DNA of 64,000 nt from CAZYFH01 sp965197395 (lineage in GTDB: Bacteria > Acidobacteriota > Vicinamibacteria > Vicinamibacterales > UBA8438). This document shows positions 43,938-53,394 of the stretch, in pieces. The position numbers and the translations under genes were made by a program. The notes below the pieces were generated by a model. The model was not told the DNA's origin and did not search any database. It saw only the letters and a list, made by a program, of their open reading frames with translations. The DNA lies in NCBI GenBank assembly GCA_965197395.1, contig OZ240205.1:1-64000 (forward strand), written 5' to 3'. Position 1 is the first letter of the stretch, and every line of letters begins with the position of its first letter.

Positions 43938-45496
43938 GTGCGCCACGAAGGCGCGAAGGAGGGGTTATGAGTTAGCTACTTCCTGAGCAGCCATGCTGCA
44001 CAGGAGATGAGGGTAGGCCCCTCGAAGCCGGCTTGCAGGAGCAGGCTTCAAACCGCCTCAAGCTGCTGTCGTCAAGAGCGATGGTGGTGAGCGTTGAGGA
44101 AAAGGCCGGACTTGATCCGGTCAGGTGAGGGCCACGGAGACGAGCGCAAGCGAACCACTGATGACGTGTCGAAAAATACACAGATGGCGTCAAAACCGGG
44201 TGGGATTCGTTAGCCCGGGAGGAGTCTGGGGGACACCGTGCTTACTGCCCAGATGGCGTCCGGCATGAAGGTGGCGTGACCGTGGTTCAGGCTCTTGTGT
44301 GGAACGTGGGAACCTGTCGCCCCGATGCAAAGGGAGAAGTTCAAGTGGACGCCCCACGAGACGAGCGTACCGATGCGGGGCACAGGGGCGGAGTTGCGCG
44401 TAGTAGTGACGAAGGCGCTGTAATGGTGCTGGAGCGAAGGCGCAACACCGTCCAGCGTTATCGAAAGGTCAACCGCGCGGCGGGAGGAGCCTTTGGGTAA
44501 AGCAAAGTCGTTCGATATTCCCAAACGTCTCGTTTGGGAGGCGTACCAACGGGTGAAGGCGAACCGAGGAGCAGCCGGCGTTGACGACCAGTCGATCGAC
44601 GCGTTTGGCCAGGATGTGAAGAACCGCCTGTTCAAGCTCTGGAATCGACTGTCATCGGGCAGCTACTTTCCTCCGCCAGTAAAACGTGTGGCGATCAAGA
44701 AGCGCCATGGCGGCTCACGGCCGTTGGGAATACCAACAGTCGCGGATCGTATTGCGCAAGGCGTGGTGAAGATGGCCCTGGAACCGGAACTGGAAAGGCA
44801 TTTCCATCCAGACTCCTATGGGTATCGGCCTGGCAAGTCGGCCCTCGAGGCCGTGGGCGTGGCCCGGCAGCGATGCTGGCGCTACGACTGGGTGCTCGAT
44901 CTCGACATCCAGGCCTTCTTCGACACCATTCCGCACGACCTGCTGCTCCGGGCGGTGCGAAAGCACACCGACTGCACGTGGGTGCTGTTGTACATCGAGC
45001 GGTGGCTGACCGCCTCGGTGCAGCTGGAAGACGGCACCCTGGAGCCTCGGACGAAGGGCACGCCACAGGGGTCAGTGATTTCACCGCTGTTGGCGAATCT
45101 CTTCTTGCACTACGCGTTCGATCGGTGGATGGCCCAGCACCATCCCGACATTCCGTTCGAACGCTATGCCGACGACGCCGTGTGTCACTGTCGCAGCGAG
45201 TCTCAAGCTCGACGGTTGCAGGCGGATCTCAAGCGGCGGCTCGCTGCGTGTGGGCTGACGTTGCACCCACGCAAGACACAGATCGTGTACTGCAGGGACA
45301 ACGTCCGCCGCGGACTGCACCCCAACCATCAGGTCGACTTTCTCGGCTACTCGTTCCGGCCGAGGCGGTCGATGAATCGCTGGGGGAAGACGTTTGTCAA
45401 CTTCAGTCCGGGCATCAGCCATCAGGCCGCCACGGCGATCCGTCAGACTATTCGAGACTGGCAGCTCGACTGTCGCATCGACAAACGGATCGATGA
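43938..45496 (+). mobile_element. Group II intron, 3'-truncated
   Basis: Begins with GTGCGCC, matching the GUGYG 5' end of group II introns, exactly where the IS6 frame breaks. About 555 bases of structured RNA-type sequence (domains I-IV) precede the reverse transcriptase frame at 44493. The 3' side ends abruptly inside the maturase region, where istA sequence of an IS21 begins. Domains V and VI are missing, so it cannot splice or move. Confidence 0.8.
44493..45496 (+). pseudogene. Group II intron reverse transcriptase/maturase (LtrA type), truncated
   Basis: A TTG start gives VWEAYQRVKANRGAAGVDDQ, the usual opening of intron-encoded proteins. Reverse transcriptase motifs follow: RPLGIPTVADRIAQ, TKGTPQGSVISPLLANLFLH and YADD at 225-228, with the catalytic aspartates intact. 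The maturase domain begins (ATAIRQTIRDW) but breaks off after about 335 residues, against a normal 420-470. The open frame then continues to 45722 through out-of-frame IS21 DNA, which adds a meaningless tail. The RT core could still fold; retrohoming is not expected. Confidence 0.85.
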
Positions 45497-45504
45497 CCTA
45501 ACGC

Positions 45505-46446
45505 GAGTGGGCACAAAACTACGACAACACCACGCTGGCGGTGGCGAAGATTCTCGGGGACGGCACGCGGCAGCGAACGCAGAGATTCAGCGAGCTCCAC
45601 TCGCACTACTTGTTCGACGATCGCTTCGGACGGCCGGGGAAGGGCAACGACAAAGGCAAGGTGGAAGGGCTGGTCGGCTACGCCCGCCTCAACTTCTTCG
45701 TGCTGGTCCCGCGCGTCGCTAGTTGGGACGCGTTGAACGCTGACTTGGAGCGCCAGTGCCGCGCGCGGCGCGGGCAGCGGTTACGGCGGCACACCGAGAC
45801 GATCGGGGAGCGCTTCGCGCGCGACCGCGCTGCGTTGTTGCCGTTGCCGCCGGTCCCGTATGAAGCCTGCGACACGCGCCCGACGCGGGTCACGTCGTTG
45901 TCGCTGGTGCGCTACCGCCGCAACGACTACTCGGTGCCGACCGTTTACGGCCACCGCGAGGTGGTGGTGAAGGGCTACGTGGACGCCATCGTGGTCGTGT
46001 GCGGCAGTGAGGAGATCGCCCGCCATCGGCGCAGCTACTGGCGTGAGGAGGTGATCGTCGATCCGCTGCACTACTTGGCCTTGTTGGAGCGCACGACGGG
46101 CGCGCTCGATCAAGCGGCGCCGCTGACCGGGTGGGCGCTGCCAGACGAGTTTCTCCGGCTGCGGCGGCTCTTGGAGACCCGGCTGGGCAAAGCCGGGACC
46201 CGCGAGTATGTGCAGGTCTTGCGGCTCCTCGAGGACTTTCGGCTGGCCCACGTCCGCGGCGCCATCCAGGACGCCCTGCGACTGGGCGCGATCGGGTTCG
46301 ACGCCGTCAAGCATCTCGTACTCTGCCGCCTCGACCACCGGCCGCCCCGCCTCGACCTGGCGCAGTATCCGCATCTCCCGGCCCCGCGGGTGACGACGAC
46401 CGTGGCGGCCGACTACCTGACGCTGCTGGGGGTGGGTGCCGAGTGA
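45505..46446 (+). pseudogene. istA: istA transposase, C-terminal part
   Basis: The frame opens at the junction with EWAQNYDNTTLAVAKILGDG and continues to a normal stop at 46444-46446. It holds GKGNDKGKVEGLVGYARLNF, the last part of the DDE core with its Glu, and the C-terminal beta domain (TSLSLVRYRRNDYSVPT). The N-terminal half, with the DNA-binding domain and the first two catalytic Asp residues, is missing. The istB start overlaps its stop by one base. Confidence 0.85.
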
Positions 46447-47108
46447 TGGCACAGTCGACCCTGCTGCTCGACGCCCATCTCAAGGCCCTCCGACTGCCGA
46501 CCTTCCTGCGCGAGTACGACAAGGTGGCGCGGCACTGCGCGCAGGAAGGGCTGGACTGTCCACGCTACCTGTTCCGCCTCTGCGAGCTGGAGCTACTCGA
46601 CCGCGAGCAGCGCGCCATCGAGCGCCGCATCAAGGCCGCCAAGTTCCCGGTCGTGAAGAGTCTCGAGACCTGCGCGTTCCGCGCGATCCCGTCGTTGAAC
46701 AAACGGCTCGTGCGCGAGCTGACCCGCGCGGAGTATCTCGACCGGCGAGAAAACGTCTTAGCGTTGGGCAACTCCGGCACAGGCAAGACGCATCTGGCGC
46801 TGGCATTGGGGTTGGCCGCCTGTCAGAAAGGCTATCGGGTGCGGTTCACCACCGCCGCCGCGCTGGTGCACGAGCTGCTCGAAGCTCGGGACGACAAGCG
46901 CCTGCTCCGCTTCCAGAAACTTTTGGCCAAGCAGGATTTGTTGATCGTGGACGAGCTCGGCTACGTGCCGTTGTCGAAGACCGGCGCCGAGCTGCTGTTC
47001 GAGATCTTCTCCCAGCGCTACGAGCAAGCGTCGACGCTGGTGACCTCGAATCTGCCCTTCAACGAATAGACCGAGATCTTTGGCTCTGAACGGCTCAGCG
47101 GCGCGCCG
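46446..47108 (+). pseudogene. istB: istB helper ATPase with TAG stop and lost C-terminus
   Basis: 207 residues of an AAA+ IstB protein: Walker A GNSGTGKT, Walker B LLIVDELGY and STLVTSNLPFNE near the end. A TAG at 47067-47069 replaces the conserved Trp codon. The same frame then reads TEIFGSERLSGAP before unrelated sequence begins at about 47108. The family is normally about 240-260 residues. So the gene has both a nonsense change and a 3' deletion. IstB normally activates the IstA transposase. Confidence 0.85.
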
Positions 47109-47720
47109 CTTCGAGGAGTTTCGCGCCGACTCGTGGACCGGCTGGCGCGAGGTGCTCGCGAAGCTGGTCCCGACGGTCCGCGAGTTTTACGCGATCGCCG
47201 GCCGCGGCTCGGGCAAGAGCCGCATCGTTGCGCTGCTCGCGGCGTGCTTCGCGGCGCGCGAGTACAAGCGTGTGCCGGGCGAGAACATCTACATCGGGGT
47301 GTTCGCGCCGGATATGAGGCAGGCGACCGTCACGTATCCGTATGTCAAGGGACTCTTCGATGCGGACCCGGAGCTGTCGAAGCTCGTAGCTGTCCCGCGC
47401 GCCAGGTCGATCGATCTCACGAATGGCGTGATCATCGAAGTGCTTGCTGCGTCAATTGCGTCGCCGCGCTCGCGGTCGTATGCGCTGGTGATTATCGAGG
47501 AGGCGGCGTTCCTGCGCGATGAACGGTCGGCGAACCCCGACCTCGAGCTGCTGCGCTCGATGCGCCCGGGGCTGGCGCGCGTGCCGCACGCGCTGCTGTG
47601 CGTCGCGTCGTCGCCGTACGCGCGGCGCGGCGTGCTGTACGACGCGTGGAAGCGCGACCACGACGGGTCGGATCCCGAGGTGCTGCTCGTGCAGGCGCCG
47701 ACGCGCGCGATGGCGCGAAA
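47104..47720 (+). pseudogene. Fragment of a phage-type terminase large subunit
   Basis: About 200 codons resemble the ATPase half of a large terminase: Walker A in YAIAGRGSGKSRIVALLAAC, IYIGVFAPDMRQATVTYPYV, and Walker B with catalytic Glu in YALVIIEEAAFLRDE, then SSPYARRGVLYDAWK. The start is fused to istB DNA, and similarity fades after VLLVQAPTRAM. The nuclease half is absent. Terminases package phage DNA, so a prophage or its relative once contributed DNA here. No other phage gene is visible. Confidence 0.65.
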
Positions 47721-48058
47721 GCGCGACGGTACCGGTCGTTACGTCGGGAAGACTGGCTCGGCCCAGCTCGGCGCGCGACACTCCTCGAAGCGCGCCATGA
47801 AGTCGACCGACGTCGCGCTGCAGCGCGAGGGCGTCTTTGCCGATGAGACGACCCTGCGCGTCGCGCGGAGCGTCGGGCGGCGGGCGATACTGAAAGTTCG
47901 ACAGCGGCGGTTGGCCCTTATGTTACCCGGCGCCTTCGGGTCCGAGCCCGGTCTCGGGCGCGGTGGGGCTCGTCTTGCGGTCTGTCATAACTCGGTGCAC
48001 CCGCTGCCGTTTACGGCGCCCCGAGGGGCGCGGTGCGCGGCTCGAGGGGTATTTTTTT
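47721..48058. other. Unassigned mosaic sequence
   Basis: The open frame continues from the terminase fragment, but its translation (Arg/Gly-rich) matches nothing I recognise. The stretch contains a GC-rich inverted repeat (GGCGCCCC/GGGGCGC) and a T-run just before the 280-bp repeat. It probably consists of recombination debris. Confidence 0.4.
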
Positions 48059-48346
48059 GGGTCTATCCGGGTTTCCCAACGCCATTTTGGGGCCTTTCGG
48101 GGTTTTTCGTGGGTGATTTGATTGGAAAGGCCCTGTGGGAGCTCGTGGAAAACGCACAGCGTTTTCCAAGGCACGGTGGGCGCGTTCTGTGCGTCCACGG
48201 CGCCGTCAGCTTCCACAGGGCCCGTCCGTGCGCGACAAGATGGCTCCCAGGGAGGGGGCCCATGCGTGATGTCGAACTGGACCGCTGCGTCCTCGGACTG
48301 CAGTCGACCGGCGAACAACTATGTTCGCGTCAACACCGTCGACCTG
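48059..48346 (+). repeat. 280-bp repeat, copy 2
   Basis: The reverse-complement partner of 24010-24291, with a 6-base insertion near its left end (48078-48083). It has the same GGAAAACGC/GCGTTTTCC hairpin. It lacks the 27-bp direct repeats that flank copy 1. It follows the broken IS21 and terminase debris and leads into the coiled-coil gene. Confidence 0.75.
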
Positions 48347-48530
48347 TACACGCCGAACGCTCGATTTACCCCGGAAAGACTGGGATATCAGGTGCTTACG
48401 CTATTTGGGAAACTCGGATATAGCCATTTTTTTGAGTTGGCGCGTGCGCGTGTCCCCGGCCATCTCATCGTGTTGGCGCTTTGATCAGCTCGTCGCGTGC
48501 GAAGAGCCGAACTCGAACTTCTTCCCGATC

Positions 48531-49745
48531 ATGTGCACGACCGTGGCCGATCTGGCGCGCGCGAGCGAAGAGCCGAAGCGGTCGGGTGCGGCCGCGGTCG
48601 CAGGGGTGCGCGCGGACGCTGACCAGATCCTGGTGGCCGAATTGAACAAGACGCGAGCCGAGGCGATCCACGAGGCCCAGGCCGCCGCGAAGGCCGAGAT
48701 CGCGGGGGTCCGGAAGGAGGCGCAGCACACGCTCGCGACGGCGCTCGACCAGACACGAGCCGAGGCGATGCGCCACGCCAAGGCCGAGATCGCCCGGGTC
48801 CGGAAGGAAGCGCAGCACACGCTGGCGGCGAAACTTGACGAGGGGCGAGTCGAGGCGGCGCGGGTCCAGGCCGCCGAGGTGGCCCGCCTCCAGAAGGATG
48901 CCGACCAGACCCTCGCGACGAAACTTGACCAGGCACGAGCCGCCGCGGCGCAGGTCCTGGCCGCCGAGATCACCCGCCAGCGAGCCGAGGCGATCCACGA
49001 GGCCCAGGCCGCCGCGAAGGCCGAGATCGCGGGGGTCCGGAAGGAGGCGCAGCACACGCTCGCGACGGCGCTCGACCAGACACGAGCCGAGGCGATGCGC
49101 CACGCCAAGGCCGAGATCGCCCGGGTCCGGAAGGAAGCGCAGCACACGCTGGCGGCGAAACTTGACCAGGCACGAGCCGAAGCGGCGCAGGTCCCGGCCG
49201 CCGAGATCACCCGCCAGCGAGCCGAGGCGATCCACGAGGCCCAGGCCGCCGCGGAGGCCGAGATCGCGGGGGTCCGGAAGGAGGCGCAGCACACGCTCGC
49301 GACGGCGCTCGACCAGACACGAGCCGAGGCGATGCGCCACGCCAAGGCCGAGATCGCCCGGGTCCGGAAGGAAGCGCAGCACACGCTGGCGGCGAAACTT
49401 GACCAGGCACGAGCCGAAGCGGCGCGGGTCCAGGCCGCCGAGGTGGCCCGCCTCCAGAAGGATGCCGACCAGACCCTCGCGACGAAACTTGACCAGGCAC
49501 GAGCCGCCGCGGCGCAGGTCCTGGCCGCCGAGATCACCCGCCAGCGAGCCGAGGCGATCCACGAGGCCCAGGCCGCCGCGGAGGCCGAGGTCGACCGCGT
49601 CCGGACAGAGGACGCCGACGAGACCGACCTCGACGATCTGAGAACTGACATCGAGCGCCTTTTCCAAAGAGACGCCGAAGCCGCGCGTCGTGACGCGGCC
49701 TCCGCACGCCGGCAGGTAGAGCCGACTCGGTCCGTGGTTGCCTGA
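48531..49745 (+). CDS. Repetitive alanine-rich coiled-coil protein
   Basis: 404 residues from the ATG at 48531. The open frame reaches back to 48321, but the earlier part is repeat-element DNA. Almost the whole protein is a helical repeat of about 30 residues, variants of LDQARAEAARVQAAEVARLQ followed by KDADQTLATK, with heptad-like spacing and Ala, Glu, Arg and Gln dominating. It should form one long coiled coil. There is no signal peptide, membrane segment or enzyme motif. It might be a structural or tail-fibre-like protein of a mobile element, or a DNA-associated protein. The function is unknown. Confidence 0.6.
   Translation: MCTTVADLARASEEPKRSGAAAVAGVRADADQILVAELNKTRAEAIHEAQAAAKAEIAGVRKEAQHTLATALDQTRAEAMRHAKAEIARVRKEAQHTLAAKLDEGRVEAARVQAAEVARLQKDADQTLATKLDQARAAAAQVLAAEITRQRAEAIHEAQAAAKAEIAGVRKEAQHTLATALDQTRAEAMRHAKAEIARVRKEAQHTLAAKLDQARAEAAQVPAAEITRQRAEAIHEAQAAAEAEIAGVRKEAQHTLATALDQTRAEAMRHAKAEIARVRKEAQHTLAAKLDQARAEAARVQAAEVARLQKDADQTLATKLDQARAAAAQVLAAEITRQRAEAIHEAQAAAEAEVDRVRTEDADETDLDDLRTDIERLFQRDAEAARRDAASARRQVEPTRSVVA
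48657..49600 (+). repeat. Higher-order tandem repeat inside the coiled-coil gene
   Basis: The same block start (GCCGAGGCGATCCACGAGG) recurs at 48657, 48984, 49221 and 49548, spaced 327, 237 and 327 bp. The difference is one 90-bp (30-codon) unit present in the long modules and absent from the middle one. Copies are nearly identical at DNA level, including third codon positions, so the array expanded recently by unequal exchange in whole-codon steps. Confidence 0.9.
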
Positions 49746-49930
49746 CCCCTGCGGTCGCGGATCCAGCACAGGCGAACAGCCCCAGCGCAGCAGACACCAC
49801 ACAGCGAGCTTACCGATGACCGATCTGCAACGCCGTCCACCCGCCACCGAGAGTGGTGTCGGGCCGACTCTCGAGTACGGGTACGCCAGGTTGAATGCTG
49901 TGAATCGCCCCGGGTTCTCCGGAGAGCTCA

Positions 49931-50508
49931 TTAGTTGACTCCGGCCATTGTGGCTGGCGCTTCTTGTGCCCGATAGTACTGCTGTTCGTACTCGGCCGGT
50001 GGCACGTCGCCGATCGACGTCAAGAGCCGCCGGTTGTTGAACCAGTCCACCCATTCGAGCGTCGCAAACTCCACGGCCTCGAGATGCCGCCACGGGCCGC
50101 GCCGACGAATCACTTCGGTCTTGTACAGCCCGATCACCGACTCAGCGAGGGCGTTGTCGTACGAGTCACCCACGCTCCCCACGGACGGCTCGATGCCCGA
50201 CTCGGCCAGCCGGTCCGTGTAGCGAATGGAGAGATACTGACCACCCCGATCGCTGTGGTGCACTAACCCGTCAGGTGCCGGCCGCGCATACAGGGCTTGC
50301 TCCAACGCATCAAGGGCGAGGTCGGTGCGCAAGGAGCTGGAGACGCGCCAGCCTACGATGCACCGGGCAAAGACATCGATGACGAACGCCACGTAGACGA
50401 AGCCGCGCCAGGTCGCCACGAAGGTGAGGTCCGCCACCCAGAGTGCGTTGGGGCGCGTGGCCACAAACGTGCGGTTGACCAGGTCGGCCGGCCGCGGGGT
50501 GGGGTCAG
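49931..50508 (-). pseudogene. IS3 orfB (integrase), C-terminal part
   Basis: From DPTPRPADLVNRTFVATRPN at the break, through the DDE core (WVADLTFVATWRGFVYVAFV; HHSDRGGQYLS; DNALAESVIGLYKTEV) to the normal stop. It contains all three catalytic acids but lacks its 5' part, which lies at 53395-53729 across the IS21. Joining the two restores CPDPTPRP with one copy of the 4-bp duplication removed. Confidence 0.88.
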
Positions 50509-50580
50509 TGCGTATTCCGCTGAAGTTGAACACGGATTCCGAGGATCGTGAACGCCGATTCCGACGAAGGTGAACGCTCG
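50509..50580. repeat. IS21 left-end multiple repeats
   Basis: About three imperfect copies of a motif like GTGAACGCCGATTCCG at intervals of about 22-25 bp. They are the counterpart of the array at the right end. IS21 transposase binding sites are arranged this way. Confidence 0.7.
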
Positions 50581-50912
50581 TCGGAGCGAAGCGACGTGTG
50601 TCGGTCAGTCTCCTTCCATCGTGGTCGTCACGGGTCTTGGATATCCTACTCGCGTTGTCGTGTTTGTGCATGCAGATGATGACCCTGTGGAGCCTGTGGG
50701 CGGCGCGCCGTGTGCGCCGTCCAAAGCGGTGTGGGAAACGCGTGCCCTGGCGCCGCTGTCCTCCTGGGCGCCCGAACGCGTTTTCCATACCGCTGGCAGG
50801 ATCCATAGGCCTCGGCCTCGAAACGACCGACGAGGATGCCCTGAGAGGCGATTGCTCGACCTCGCCCTACCTGTCTACCCCCCGTGGCAGCCGCCGGTCG
50901 GCCGGGTGCTGA

Positions 50913-51674
50913 TCACGGCGTGGCCTGCGGCGGTGGCGTCGGGGACGCGTTCGTGCGCCGCATCGAGGAACCCTTCAGCTCGAGGCGGTGCGCATCGTGG
51001 AGCAGCCGGTCGCAGATCGCGTCGGCTTGGTTCGGGTCCCCGATCCCGGCATGCCAGTCGGTCACGGGGAGCTGGCTGGCGATGAGGGTGGAGGCCCGTT
51101 CGGCCCGGTCTTCGATGATCTCGGTGAGGTCGCGCCGCTCGGCGTCGCGCAGCGGCGCGAGCAGCCAGTCGTCGATCGCGAGCAGATCGAGCTTGGCGAG
51201 GCGCGCCAGCAGCCGCGTGTAGGACCCATCCCCCCGGCCGACCGCCACCTCGTGCAGCACGCGCGGCATGCGGACGTAGCGCGCCGTGAAGCCGCGCCGA
51301 CACGCCCGCTCGATGAAGGCACAGGCGAGGAAGCTCTTGCCGATGCCGGTCGGCCCGGTGATCAGTAGGTTGTGGCGCTCGGCGATCCAGGCGCAGCTGC
51401 CCAGCGTGAGGACCTGCTGGCGGTGGAGTCGGCGGGGGTGGGTGAAGTCGACCGCCTCAAGCGCGGCGGTGGCATAGCGGAGCTTGGCCGTGTGCAGCCG
51501 TCGCTGGAGCTTCCGTTGCTCGCGGGCGGTCCACTCGGCGTCGACCAGCAGCCCGAGGCGGTCCTCAAAGCTGAGCGTGGCGGCGTCATCGCTGTGGAGC
51601 GGCTGCTGGACGGCCTCGGCCATGGCGCTGAGCTTCATGGCGTGCAGTTTCTCGAGCGTCTGTTCAATCAGCAT
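50913..51674 (-). CDS. istB: IstB helper ATPase of the nested IS21
   Basis: 253 residues, full length. AAA+ motifs: Walker A GPTGIGKS and Walker B LLAIDDW, then ERASTLIASQLPVTDWH, where the Trp lost in the other istB copy is present. The protein forms ATP-dependent filaments on target DNA and activates IstA. Its start overlaps the istA stop by 7 bases, so translation is coupled. Confidence 0.93.
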   Translation of the reverse strand: MLIEQTLEKLHAMKLSAMAEAVQQPLHSDDAATLSFEDRLGLLVDAEWTAREQRKLQRRLHTAKLRYATAALEAVDFTHPRRLHRQQVLTLGSCAWIAERHNLLITGPTGIGKSFLACAFIERACRRGFTARYVRMPRVLHEVAVGRGDGSYTRLLARLAKLDLLAIDDWLLAPLRDAERRDLTEIIEDRAERASTLIASQLPVTDWHAGIGDPNQADAICDRLLHDAHRLELKGSSMRRTNASPTPPPQATP

Positions 51675-53227
51675 CGGTCTTCCTCGGGGGTGGGCGGCGC
51701 ATAGTAGGCGGCGCCGCGGATGTTGGCGTGCGTGGGCGTCGGGGTCGCCTCCGGCGGGGCCTCCAGGGGCAGGCGGTCCTGGGCCGAGGCGAGGATGTTC
51801 TTGATGGTGCGATAGCGGTACGAGCCGAGGGCGACGGCGCGCGCGCTGGCGGCCTCGAGCCGTGCGTCGCCGTACGTCCGGCCCAGGCGCATGATCCCCA
51901 GACAGGCGCGATAGCCCTGCTCAGGGTGCGGGCGGCGCTGCAGGATCTCGGCAACGAGCCGCCCCGTGGCGGGGCCGGTCTGCTCAGCCCAGCGGATGAG
52001 CCGCGACGGGGTCCACTCGGCATGCGCCCGGTGGGCCCTGGGCATGTGCTCCGGCTTGGTGGAGGGCTGCCCGTCATAGCGCCGACGATGCGACGTCAGC
52101 GGCCGACCCTTGTAGAACAGCTCGACGGTCGTGGTGGTGTACCGCGCCTCGACCAGCTCGTGGATGAGTTGGTACGGGACGCTGTAGGGGTGCCGTGCGA
52201 CCTCGACGTGGTAATCGATGTTGACGCGGCAAGGCTTCCACTGCGCCACGACGTAGCGAGTGGCGGGGAGGGGCTGGAGTGCCGGGCGGTCAAGCCGCGC
52301 ATAGAGCGTGCGGCGGCTGACCCCCAGCTTCTGCAACGGGCGGTCGTTGAGCTCGTCGAGCAGGGCGCGGATGGCCACGTTCAGCGCGGCCAGGCTGAAG
52401 AACGTCTCGTGCCGGAGGCGGGCGAGAATCCACCGCTGGGCAACCAGGACGGCCGCCTCCGCCTTGGCCTTGTCGCGGGCCTTGTAGGGGCGGGCGGGGA
52501 CCACGACGGCGCCGTAGTGCGCGGCGAGCTCCTCGTAGGTGCGATTGACGCCGGGCTCATAGCGGCAGGACCGCGTGATGGCGCTCTTCAGCTGGTCCGG
52601 GACCCAGAGGCCCGTCGCGCCGCCGAAGTACGCGACCATGCGGGTGTGCGCCCCGACCCAGTCCGGCAGCTGCTGGCTGGCGGTCGCCTCGGCGTAGGTG
52701 TAGCTGCTCGCCCCGAGGACAGCGACGAAGAGCTCGACCGGCCGTTCCTCGCCGGTGCGCCGATCAACGACCGTGGGCCGTTTACCCGAGAAGTCGATGA
52801 AGGTCTTCTCGCCGGCCCGATGCACCTGACGCATCGACGGCCGGAGGCGCCGAGCCCAGCGCCGGTAGATCTCGCAAAACTGGCTGTAGCGGTAGCCGTC
52901 GGGATGGACCTGGGCATACTCCTGCCACAGGAGCTGCAGCGTGACCCCGACGCGCTTGAGCTCACGGTGGATCTCCGCGCAATCGGGCCGGATCCGGTCC
53001 CGCATCGGCGCGGCCCGCGGAAACAACCGGGCCTCGAGCGCCGTATCGTCCAGCTCGGCCGGCACTGGCCAGCCCACCCCGCAGGCGGTCGCCCGCTGCA
53101 GATAGAGCGTGACCGTGCCGACGCCGATCGCGCAGGCGTGCGCCACCGCCCGGTGGCTCAGGCCCCGGTCGTGCTTGAGTCGTAGAACCTCGCGGATTTT
53201 CCTCATCGATAGCCTCGGTACTGGCAT
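51668..53227 (-). CDS. istA: IstA transposase of the nested IS21
   Basis: 519 residues, full length. The N-terminal helix-turn-helix (LKHDRGLSHRAVAHACAIGV) is followed by the DDE core with KTFIDFSGKRPTVVDRRTGE, GLWVPDQLKSAITRSCRYEP and the KAKAEAAVLVAQRW helix. A C-terminal beta domain (NIDYHVEVARHPYSVPYQL) completes it. It cuts and joins the element ends together with IstB. No lesion is seen. Confidence 0.93.
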   Translation of the reverse strand: MPVPRLSMRKIREVLRLKHDRGLSHRAVAHACAIGVGTVTLYLQRATACGVGWPVPAELDDTALEARLFPRAAPMRDRIRPDCAEIHRELKRVGVTLQLLWQEYAQVHPDGYRYSQFCEIYRRWARRLRPSMRQVHRAGEKTFIDFSGKRPTVVDRRTGEERPVELFVAVLGASSYTYAEATASQQLPDWVGAHTRMVAYFGGATGLWVPDQLKSAITRSCRYEPGVNRTYEELAAHYGAVVVPARPYKARDKAKAEAAVLVAQRWILARLRHETFFSLAALNVAIRALLDELNDRPLQKLGVSRRTLYARLDRPALQPLPATRYVVAQWKPCRVNIDYHVEVARHPYSVPYQLIHELVEARYTTTTVELFYKGRPLTSHRRRYDGQPSTKPEHMPRAHRAHAEWTPSRLIRWAEQTGPATGRLVAEILQRRPHPEQGYRACLGIMRLGRTYGDARLEAASARAVALGSYRYRTIKNILASAQDRLPLEAPPEATPTPTHANIRGAAYYAPPTPEEDRC

Positions 53228-53271
53228 CGCGGCGTCCTCCTTTCGGGAGACGCAGCGTGCCTCACCTCGCT

Positions 53272-53393
53272 ACCGACGAGCGTTCACAATCACCGGAATC
53301 GGTGTTCACGATGCCCGGAATCGGTGTTCAACTTCCCGGAAACCGTGTTCACGTTCGCCCGGAATCGGTGTTCAAGATCCTCCGGAATACGCA
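53272..53393. repeat. IS21 right-end multiple repeats
   Basis: Four to five copies of a GGAATCGGTGTTCA-type motif with 20-25 bp spacing, ending at the element tip. They are more numerous than at the left end. The arrangement fits IS21 transposase binding sites. Confidence 0.75.
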
Positions 53394-53394
53394 A

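Larger units (their letters stand above)
45497..47108 (+). mobile_element. Broken IS21-family element
   Basis: The 3' part of istA and most of istB in the usual overlapping order. The left side is lost at the junction with the group II intron, and the right side is lost at the junction with a terminase-like fragment. It differs in sequence from the complete IS21 at 50.5 kb, so two IS21 lineages have been here. Its 3' non-coding region may be the repeat at 48059-48346. Confidence 0.8.
50509..53394 (-). mobile_element. Complete IS21-family element nested in the IS3
   Basis: Ends TGCGTATTCC and GGAATACGCA, flanked by a 4-bp duplication TCAG (50505-50508 and 53395-53398), within the range for IS21. 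It has intact istA and istB on the minus strand and multiple terminal repeats at both ends. The 335 bp between the left end and istB (50577-50912) hold no gene but contain a CGTTTTCC/CCTGTGG region resembling the 280-bp repeats. It looks complete. Confidence 0.9.

Noticed and set aside
48122..48484. Conserved small open frame within both 280-bp repeats
   Set aside because: It is shared only because the DNA is duplicated; the C-terminal part differs at each site and there is no start signal.
48465..50093. Long minus-strand frames across the coiled-coil gene
   Set aside because: They mirror the repeat in the antisense direction, and one crosses an IS3 end. The plus frame has the heptad pattern of a real coiled coil, although neither strand has proven homologues.
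53272..53393. Regularly spaced short repeats, CRISPR-like at first sight
   Set aside because: They sit at the tip of an IS21, are imperfect with short variable gaps, have counterparts at the other end, and no cas gene is present.
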